Below are positions 1 to 4,709 of a DNA stretch of 10,213 bases, piece by piece. The stretch comes from JAIEPT01 sp038217425. Lineage in GTDB: Bacteria > Planctomycetota > Planctomycetia > Gemmatales > Gemmataceae. Made by a program: the position numbers and the translations under genes. Within the stretch, counting starts at the first letter, position 1. Each line of letters starts with the position of its first letter. The stretch covers positions 1 to 10,213 of the forward strand of contig JBBQPM010000226.1 in NCBI GenBank assembly GCA_038217425.1, given 5' to 3'. Under the pieces are notes generated by a model. It saw nothing but the letters and a program-made list of their open reading frames with translations. It ran no database searches and was not told where the DNA came from.

Positions 1-130
1 GCCCGTCAAGCCACGAAAGGGAGGGACGGCCGAAGTCGTCTTCACAGACGCCGACGCCGGACTTTCTGATTGGGACTAAGTCGTAACAAGGTAACCGTAG
101 GGGAACCTGCGGTTGGATCACCTCCTTTCT
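1..130 (+). rRNA. rrs: 16S ribosomal RNA, 3' end (partial)
   Basis: This is the 3' terminal part of a small-subunit rRNA gene that enters from the left edge. It contains the near-universal block from the 3' strand of helix 44 (AAGTCGTAACAAGGTAACCG at about 79-98), the helix 45 hairpin, and the terminal GGATCACCTCCTTTCT with the anti-Shine-Dalgarno CCTCC at 121-125. The mature 3' end should fall near 128-130. Roughly the first 1,400 nt are outside the window. No tRNA or 23S gene follows; a strong terminator starts about 98 nt downstream, so this 16S appears to be transcribed alone. The anti-SD agrees with the purine-rich SD sequences seen before several genes here, for example AGGAG before the PPC and cupin genes. 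Confidence 0.97.
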
Positions 131-227
131 AAGGATGTATCCATCCTCGCACTGGCAACGGTGCTTGGACATTCATGATAACGACCTCAAATGTTGGTTG
201 GTTCTACTTGAATTCAAAGATAAAATG

Positions 228-263
228 CCCCGTGCGTCGCAAGACGCACGGGGTTATTTTTTT
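228..263 (+). terminator. Intrinsic terminator of the 16S transcript
   Basis: An 11-bp perfect stem (CCCCGTGCGTC at 228-238 with GACGCACGGGG at 243-253) is closed by a GCAA tetraloop and followed by TTATTTTTTT (254-263). This is a textbook rho-independent terminator on the + strand. The opposite flank reads ATTTTATCTTT on the - strand, so it could also stop transcripts from the convergent lipoprotein gene. Its position shows that the rRNA transcript ends without reaching a 23S gene. Confidence 0.95.
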
Positions 264-640
264 GCGCCCATTCTCCCGCTCACCATCGATTCTTCAAGGT
301 GACGCCGACTCGCTTTTCTTCCTTATTCGCCGAATGAACGAGTTGGGCATCGTCATCGATACCCCCCCACGCTTCCGACGTGAAGGACGCTCAGGGTGCA
401 GTCGTCCGGGAAGCCGGTCAACGACAGCCACACTTCGAGCAGAACTCGATCCCGCTTTCGCGAGTCTTCAGCGACAAGGCGCTGCACCAGGAGGCCTGGC
501 GCCGAAAGTCGCGGCGCTGACGTCGCGGATCTGGCGGCGACATTCGATTATTAGGTTGGAACGCGGTGGATCTGCGTAAGTTTTTGTACGAGAATTGGCA
601 GCGAAGTTTCTGACGTGGATTGCGGGCGGGAAACAGGAGC
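264..640. other. Intergenic stretch with no convincing gene
   Basis: This stretch lies between the 16S terminator and the hairpin repeat behind the convergent lipoprotein gene. No reading frame has a recognisable domain or a start with a good ribosome binding site. The longest + frame begins before the terminator and runs through it, so it is not credible. A GTG-started 46-codon frame at 380-520 has protein-like composition but no recognisable identity; it may be a gene relic. A 7-C run lies at 362-368. I see no tRNA or other recognised structured RNA. Confidence 0.6.
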
Positions 641-692
641 TTCCGAGCCGGAGGCGTTGGCGGAGATTTTCGCCAGCGTCTTCGGCTCGGAA
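641..692 (+). repeat. REP-like hairpin repeat, copy 1 (diverged)
   Basis: An inverted repeat with 24-nt arms at 641-664 and 669-692 and a 4-nt loop. As + strand nucleic acid all 24 positions pair, four of them as G-T/U wobbles; on the - strand those four become A-C mismatches. The outer arms (TTCCGAGCCGGA and its near-complement TCTTCGGCTCGGAA) match the element at 2159-2224. The element starts 10 nt downstream of the lipoprotein stop codon. GGAG (636-639) lies one base before the hairpin, similar to the tetranucleotide that flanks enterobacterial REP hairpins, but it could be chance. Confidence 0.8.
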
Positions 693-702
693 AGTGGAAG
701 CT

Positions 703-1404
703 CTAGTTGGTGGGCTGAAAATTGAGGCCCGGCTGCACGGTCGTGGGGCGGTACGGTTCCTGCGGCGCGAAGTACGTCGATGGCTGCGTCGGCGCGCCGG
801 GGACGTGCGTCGGGGGGGGGAGCTTGAAGATCTGGGGCGCATTGGGCTGCGTCGTGGGCTGTCCTGGCTGCATGATGATCGGCGTGCTGGTGATCGGAGG
901 CGTACCGTAGGTCGGGGGCGTACCGTAGGTCGGGGGGCCTTGCATTTCATGCGTGGGCATGCCGTGCGAAGGCATGCCCTGAGGCCCCATCGCGATCGCG
1001 CCAGGCGGCAGACCTTGATGTTGATGGTCGCTCATGCCTGAGATCATGCCGGTGGGGTGATAGGCCGGCGGTGCCCCGCCTCCGCCTTGCGGGCAATTGC
1101 AGTTGGCGCCGCCTGGCATCGCCATGCCGGGAGCCGCGCCCGGGAAGTTTGCCACGCCGGGACCGGGCGTGGAGATGTATTGGGGCTGCATCGTCGGTTG
1201 CTGCATGATGATGGGCGTGCCCGAGGAGATGGGCATGGAGGCGGCGCCGTGATCGTGGCAGCAGCCGCCTTTATTGCTGCGATTGAACAGGCCCAGACCG
1301 AGGGGGCCGTTGCTGCTGCTGCCGCCGTCGCGCGACATGCATCCGGAGGAGGAGACGAGCAGACTGCCTGCCAGGGTCAAAAAGGCCAAGCGAGTGCGAA
1401 GCAT
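703..1404 (-). CDS. Met/His-rich, proline-rich putative lipoprotein
   Basis: A 233-aa secreted protein of unknown family. The start at 1404 is chosen because AAAGGA lies 7 nt upstream and the N-terminus (MLRTRLAFLTLAGSLLVSSSG, then Cys22) is a signal peptide; the frame continues 27 codons further upstream, but those look non-coding. The lipobox S-S-G-C is imperfect because Ser replaces the usual Leu at -3. The mature part is low complexity, rich in Gly, Pro, Gln and Met. It holds 13 Met, 8 His and 5 Cys, clustered as GCCHDHG (47-53), NCNC (101-104), GMSDHQHQ (123-130) and GMPSHGMPTHEM (143-154). Two tandem PTYGTP units lie near 158-169. A nine-C run encodes Pro196-198. No catalytic domain is visible. 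Metal, especially copper, binding is a possibility by composition only. A promoter with an overlapping dyad lies about 100 nt upstream, so it looks monocistronic. Confidence 0.82.
   Translation of the reverse strand: MLRTRLAFLTLAGSLLVSSSGCMSRDGGSSSNGPLGLGLFNRSNKGGCCHDHGAASMPISSGTPIIMQQPTMQPQYISTPGPGVANFPGAAPGMAMPGGANCNCPQGGGGAPPAYHPTGMISGMSDHQHQGLPPGAIAMGPQGMPSHGMPTHEMQGPPTYGTPPTYGTPPITSTPIIMQPGQPTTQPNAPQIFKLPPPTHVPGAPTQPSTYFAPQEPYRPTTVQPGLNFQPTN
901..936. repeat. 18-bp tandem repeat, two perfect copies
   Basis: The unit CGTACCGTAGGTCGGGGG occurs at 901-918 and again identically at 919-936. It lies inside the lipoprotein gene and encodes the repeated Thr-Tyr-Gly-Thr-Pro-Pro segment. The copies are exact at the DNA level, which suggests recent duplication and possible copy-number variation between strains. 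The unit is a multiple of three, so gain or loss keeps the frame. Confidence 0.85.
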
Positions 1405-1511
1405 AAGCGGTTCCTTTATGAAAGCCGGTTCCTGGGAGAACCCGCCGGGCGCGGTACGTAGCAGGCGACCCTGCTGATAGGGCAATCATGCGCGACCCTC
1501 GTTTCTCGGGC

Positions 1512-1544
1512 AAAATATCTTGCACGAAATTGTTCACAATTTCG
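1512..1544 (-). promoter_or_regulatory. Candidate promoter and dyad operator of the lipoprotein gene
   Basis: On the - strand TTGTGA (1539-1534) and TATTTT (1517-1512) are separated by 16 nt, a plausible -35/-10 pair for a housekeeping sigma factor. This would start transcription near 1505, about 100 nt before the lipoprotein ATG. A perfect dyad, CGAAATTGT-TC-ACAATTTCG (1525-1544), covers the -35 box. Nine-base arms with a 2-nt spacer are typical of a site for a dimeric helix-turn-helix repressor. No regulator gene lies in the window, so the cognate protein is unknown. The dyad is seen directly; its regulatory role is inferred. Confidence 0.5.
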
Positions 1545-1556
1545 AATCATATCGGT

Positions 1557-1595
1557 CCGGTACAAAGATTGTGCGGGCCATGCGCGTTGTACCGG
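1557..1595. repeat. 9-bp-arm inverted repeat downstream of the cupin gene
   Basis: CCGGTACAA (1557-1565) and TTGTACCGG (1587-1595) are perfect inverted arms separated by 21 nt. The element lies 14 nt past the cupin stop codon and about 12 nt before the dyad at 1525-1544. No T-run follows on the - strand, so a classical intrinsic terminator is not supported. It may be a 3' stem-loop of the cupin transcript or a second protein-binding site. Confidence 0.45.
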
Positions 1596-1609
1596 AGATA
1601 CGCGGCGAG

Positions 1610-2086
1610 CTACTTGCGCCGCGGGTCGTCTGCCGCCCGCACGTACTCGATCGTCCACGGGCCGATGCCGTGATACTGCACGATCGTTTCTCCCTTCACC
1701 CAGACGAAATGCTTCATCCCCTGAGGCCAATAGCCGTACGCGCCGACGAGCATCGGTTTGGTTGCGGCGGCGTCGAAGGTTTCGCCCATGCCCAGATGAA
1801 AGGCGCCGGCCAGGACGGTGACGCGTTCGGTCTTGGGATGAAAGTGGGGCGGAATGCGGTAGCCGTCGGGCGCCTTGATGCGAAAGACGTAGGGGCCTGG
1901 TTTACTCGGATCGCCTTCCAGAATTGCGATCTTGGCGCCGGGCGGCAGCGAGGCAGGGCCCTCGCGCCAGACGATGTCCGCGCTGGAATGAAGGGTAATG
2001 CCGGACTTTTCGTGAGGGGGAGTTTCGCCGTGAACCACGGCCAGCAGAATCGCTCAGACGACGAGAGAAAGGTACGAGAGACGCAT
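1610..2086 (-). pseudogene. Cupin-domain protein gene with a nonsense codon in its signal peptide
   Basis: From the ATG at 2086, which has an AGGAG Shine-Dalgarno 8 nt upstream, the frame reads MRLSYLSLVV-stop-AILLAVVHGE and then stays open to the TAG at 1610. The TGA at 2054-2056 splits what is clearly a signal peptide. Behind it lies a complete small cupin. Numbered from the GTG at 2038, motif 1 is G59-x5-H65-x-H67-x3-E71-x6-G78, and motif 2 has P105-x-G107-x2-H110, giving the usual 3-His/1-Glu metal site. The product was probably a secreted or periplasmic single-domain cupin of about 158 aa; its substrate cannot be told. If the TGA is real, only restart at an internal codon such as the GTG at 2038 (142 aa, no export signal, no obvious RBS) could make the cupin. 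One base change would restore the gene, so recent inactivation, strain polymorphism or a sequencing error all fit. Confidence 0.72.
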
Positions 2087-2126
2087 GTCGCTCACTCCTG
2101 AGAGGAAGTTGGACTGAGAGAAAAGT

Positions 2127-2157
2127 ATTCTATGCCCTGACAACATTGAGACGTCAA
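2127..2157 (-). promoter_or_regulatory. Candidate promoter of the cupin gene
   Basis: On the - strand TTGACG (2157-2152) and TAGAAT (2132-2127) are separated by 19 nt, longer than ideal. They lie between the hairpin repeat and the cupin start and would give a leader of roughly 35 nt carrying the AGGAG ribosome binding site. This is a weak call based on similarity to -35/-10 consensus hexamers. Confidence 0.33.
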
Positions 2158-2158
2158 A

Positions 2159-2224
2159 TTTCCGAGCCGGAAGCGTTAGCGACGATTATTGCGAAGATCG
2201 TCGCTAACGCTTCCGGCTCGGAAA
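2159..2224. repeat. REP-like hairpin repeat, copy 2 (perfect)
   Basis: A perfect inverted repeat with 28-bp arms at 2159-2186 and 2197-2224, separated by a 10-nt loop. The outer half shares TTCCGAGCCGGA and its complement with the copy at 641-692. It starts 18 nt downstream of the lipase stop codon, in the gap before the cupin promoter. The stem would protect an mRNA 3' end or impede polymerase, but no T-run follows. Two copies within 1.6 kb imply a dispersed family in this genome. Short frames across it give spurious peptides and are not genes. Confidence 0.9.
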
Positions 2225-2242
2225 GAAATGGGAACCCGCGGA

Positions 2243-3013
2243 TCAGCGAAAGCCCGCATCGAGCAGGCGCTGCAGGATTTGCCGGAAGCGCGGGATCGGG
2301 TCGCGGATCATTCCCCGTTTCTTGCCGAACGGGTGCGGCCAATTGACCAGGCTGAGATGATCGCCGTCCCACACCTCGAACGTTTCGCCATGCTGCGCCG
2401 AAGCGAGCGAGACGACGCCGTCATTGGGGCCTTCCGCGCCCAGCACGATCGAGTGGGGCAACAGCCATTCGGGCGTCGAGAAACCGCTGCGGAACTCTCC
2501 GCCGATCGAGAAGTAGCGAACGTTCGGATCGTTGAGCACCTCGGCATTGAACTTCTGGCAGCGCGCCACCGTCAAGTCGTGAAACGCCTCGTAGGGAATA
2601 CTCAGCGAGCGAAAGACCGGCTCGGCGAACCAGGAAAACTTACTGACGCCCCAGTCGGCGAAGCTGCTCCCCCGGTGCGGCGTGCCGAGCGTCGTCAGCG
2701 ACAAGACTCCGGGCGCCATCCCCAGACGCGAAATCATGTAACGTGCGTCCAGGCCTCCCATGCTGTGCGCGATGAGATGCACCGGCTCCTGCGGGGACTT
2801 CGCCAGCAGGAACGCCCGCAACTCCGCGGCCCGCTCGCTCACGCCCTTGGTCGGACTCAAAGACGGGATCAGCACCCGATTGCCCGCCCGCTCGAGCGCC
2901 TCGGCAATGGTCGGGAAGTAGCTGGCGAGGGTGAAATTGCCGGCTTGAAGCTGGCTGAAGCCCATGAGGCCATGAATGAGCACGAGGGGCGATTGCAGTT
3001 TGGGCAGGCTCAT
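2243..3013 (-). CDS. Alpha/beta-hydrolase, lipase/esterase-like
   Basis: A 256-aa serine hydrolase without a signal peptide. The N-terminal SPLVLIHGLMGF supplies the oxyanion-hole HG motif. The nucleophile elbow is A82-H-S84-M-G-G, where Ala replaces the first Gly of GxSxG, as in Bacillus subtilis LipA-type lipases. It is followed by LTTLGTPHRGS (106-116), typical of triacylglycerol lipase and PGAP1-like hydrolases. Asp198 (GPNDGVV) and His219 (DGDHLSL) fit the rest of the triad. The likely substrate is an ester or lipid; specificity cannot be read. The start at 3013 is chosen because the fold begins directly after it; the open frame upstream overlaps the PPC gene. The ribosome binding site is weak. 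The gene follows the PPC gene by 56 nt and may be co-transcribed. A perfect hairpin repeat lies just after its stop. Confidence 0.88.
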   Translation of the reverse strand: MSLPKLQSPLVLIHGLMGFSQLQAGNFTLASYFPTIAEALERAGNRVLIPSLSPTKGVSERAAELRAFLLAKSPQEPVHLIAHSMGGLDARYMISRLGMAPGVLSLTTLGTPHRGSSFADWGVSKFSWFAEPVFRSLSIPYEAFHDLTVARCQKFNAEVLNDPNVRYFSIGGEFRSGFSTPEWLLPHSIVLGAEGPNDGVVSLASAQHGETFEVWDGDHLSLVNWPHPFGKKRGMIRDPIPRFRQILQRLLDAGFR

Positions 3014-3069
3014 GGGAGAAGTCCCAGCGTGAAACGACCACTTGCATTTTAGGCAGCGCGGGCCGTCGG

Positions 3070-4650
3070 TTATTTCTTTTTCTTGGGGACCGGCGTCACG
3101 ACCTGCGCCCCCGCCGACGCCGTCAGCCAAAGGTGCGGCGTGGCGGTCGCGTATTCCGCGTAGACCGCCTGGGAGACGCGCGTCAGCTTCCCCGCCACGC
3201 CGACGATGCGGATCGGCCCGCTCCATGTCGCCGACGCGGTCTTGAGCTGCACCGTCACTCCCTTCGGCGTCTTCACGACCGTCGCTTCGATATCCGCCGG
3301 CAGCCCCTCGACTTTGAGGTCGATCTCGCCGACGTGTCCATGCTGACGGTCGATCGTCACCGGAATGTCCAACGGCGTCCCGGGCGCCAGCGCGTAACGG
3401 TCGGCGGCGACCTTCAAGTCGAAGTCGGGCGTCCCGCCGGCGCGCAGCCGATACACGTGCCGCGGACTTGCCGAATCGTACAGGTCGGCAATCTCCAGCG
3501 CGTACGTTCCATCCTTGGCGATCGCCGCGACGCCGGCGGAATCCTCGTTGGGCTTCGTCGCGCGGAACACGAGTCCCTTGGGGCCCAGTTCGGGGAGACG
3601 CAGGAGGCCGTCGAGCGTCAGGCCCAGGCTCTGCGATTCAAGCTTGAACGCGATCTTCTGCGCCTTCTTGGCGTCGAAGGTGAAGTGGTGCCGTTCGCCG
3701 GGCTGGGTGAATTTACCGACGACGCTTGACGGGATCGGAATGGCGCCCTGATGACCGACGAGCACCGGCGCGGCATCGACGACGAGCGAAGCGCCGTTGG
3801 CGGAGTCGGGCGGATGAATCGTCAGCGACCTGGCGCCTTCCGGCGGCGCCACCGCGTACGCTTTCCAAGCCTCGGGGAGATTCCAGCCCACGAGCTGCAC
3901 CGTGCCGGGGCCCTGCACGATACTGGGATACGCGTAGTCGATGAAGGGCCCGTTGGTTAGCGTCAGGCGGTAGACGAACTTCTCGCCGCCAGCGAACTTG
4001 ACGGCCGAATCCGCGACGCTGGGAAATGCCTGGACGCGCACGAGGTAAACGCCCGACTTCGGAGCGGCGAAGGCGATGAGCGGATCGAGATCGTAGAAGT
4101 CCTGGTTCTGCTGGAGCACGAAGCCGTCTGCGGAAAGGATCTGGAGAATGCCGTCCATTGGCGAGCGCAGGGTCCGGAATGCTTCGATCGACGCGACCAG
4201 GGTATCGCCTTTTTGGAGCGTGACGGCGAAGACGTCGGCGTCGCCCGATTTGTCGAGTTTGCCGCTGACGATGACGCGCGTTCCCTCGATTTTTTGCGGC
4301 TTCTTGAAGTCGTCGTTGGGCTCCTTGTCGAGCACCTCGGGGAGCGTCGAGACGAAGAACGGCCGCGCCAGGCTGGCGCCGTCGGCATTGGTCAGGCGGA
4401 TCCAGACGAGACCCGGTTCGGCGTCGTCGGCGATCGCGATCTTGAGCTGACCCGCCTTGCCGTGCGTCGCGGCGAGCCCGGGGCGGTCGATCCAGATTGC
4501 GGCACTCGCGTCGGCGCCGCCGGTCTCGACGACGACGGTCGTGCCGCGCTGGCCCCCCGGGGGGTACAGAATCGGCAGCGCCGGCGGAGCCGACCAGAGC
4601 GGAAGCGAAACCAGCATCGCGGTCAATGTAGCGGTTCCCGGCACGTTCAT
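3070..4650 (-). CDS. Secreted PPC-domain (pre-peptidase C-terminal) protein
   Basis: A 526-aa exported protein. The start at 4650 follows an AGGAGAG ribosome binding site by 5 nt. Residues 1-26 form a hydrophobic N-terminus (ending SAPPALP) that acts as a signal peptide, though its n-region lacks Lys/Arg. Two PPC-like beta-sandwich domains are visible. The first (about 108-230) has the typical entry LDKEPNDDF, then VSGKLDKSGDADVFAV and a closing GVYLVRVQAF. The second, more diverged, spans about 310-402 (VVGKFTQPGERHHFTF to GTYALEIADLYD). An Ig-like beta region follows (about 410-510) and the tail ends in KKKK. No protease catalytic domain is present, so it is probably a structural or binding cell-surface protein. 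Such proteins are common in planctomycetes. It lies 59 nt behind the histidine kinase gene with a hairpin between them. Function is unknown beyond the domain type. Confidence 0.88.
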   Translation of the reverse strand: MNVPGTATLTAMLVSLPLWSAPPALPILYPPGGQRGTTVVVETGGADASAAIWIDRPGLAATHGKAGQLKIAIADDAEPGLVWIRLTNADGASLARPFFVSTLPEVLDKEPNDDFKKPQKIEGTRVIVSGKLDKSGDADVFAVTLQKGDTLVASIEAFRTLRSPMDGILQILSADGFVLQQNQDFYDLDPLIAFAAPKSGVYLVRVQAFPSVADSAVKFAGGEKFVYRLTLTNGPFIDYAYPSIVQGPGTVQLVGWNLPEAWKAYAVAPPEGARSLTIHPPDSANGASLVVDAAPVLVGHQGAIPIPSSVVGKFTQPGERHHFTFDAKKAQKIAFKLESQSLGLTLDGLLRLPELGPKGLVFRATKPNEDSAGVAAIAKDGTYALEIADLYDSASPRHVYRLRAGGTPDFDLKVAADRYALAPGTPLDIPVTIDRQHGHVGEIDLKVEGLPADIEATVVKTPKGVTVQLKTASATWSGPIRIVGVAGKLTRVSQAVYAEYATATPHLWLTASAGAQVVTPVPKKKK

Positions 4651-4670
4651 CGTTTCTCTCCTCGTCGTTT

Positions 4671-4698
4671 AGCACTCGCAGGGCGCCCCGCGAGCGCT
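4671..4698 (-). other. Stem-loop in the gap between kinase and PPC genes
   Basis: As - strand RNA, AGCGCTCGC (4698-4690) pairs with GCGAGTGCT (4679-4671) over 9 bp including one G-U pair, with a 10-nt GC-rich loop. On the + strand the G-U becomes A-C. The stem lies 11 nt after the kinase stop and about 8 nt before the PPC ribosome binding site. No U-tract follows, so it is not a clear terminator; it may adjust relative expression of the two genes or mark an RNA processing site. Confidence 0.4.
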
Positions 4699-4709
4699 AA
4701 GGGAAGTTT

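Noticed and set aside
175..579. A 134-codon + frame after the 16S gene
   Set aside because: It begins in the rRNA tail and runs through the terminator stem and T-run, so it could not be transcribed whole. No ribosome binding site or domain is visible.
2054..2056. TGA as a selenocysteine or recoded codon
   Set aside because: It lies in the hydrophobic core of a signal peptide, where selenocysteine has no role, and no SECIS-like stem was evident just downstream. A nonsense mutation or an error is simpler.
641..2224. The two hairpin repeats as a CRISPR array or insertion sequence ends
   Set aside because: There are only two copies 1.5 kb apart, with no regular spacers. The DNA between them holds ordinary genes (lipoprotein, cupin) and no transposase, and each copy is itself a full palindrome rather than one end of an element.
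2146..2372. Short frames crossing the perfect hairpin repeat on both strands
   Set aside because: The near-identical peptides (SEPEALATI and similar) come from the palindrome reading alike on both strands; they are not genes.
2189..3052. A 287-codon + strand open frame opposite the lipase-like gene
   Set aside because: It is codon-aligned antisense of a gene with a complete Ser-Asp-His set, and its start lies within the hairpin repeat.
3713..4675. A 320-codon - frame overlapping the PPC gene
   Set aside because: Very Arg-rich shadow in another frame; the PPC frame has a strong ribosome binding site, a signal peptide and recognisable domains.
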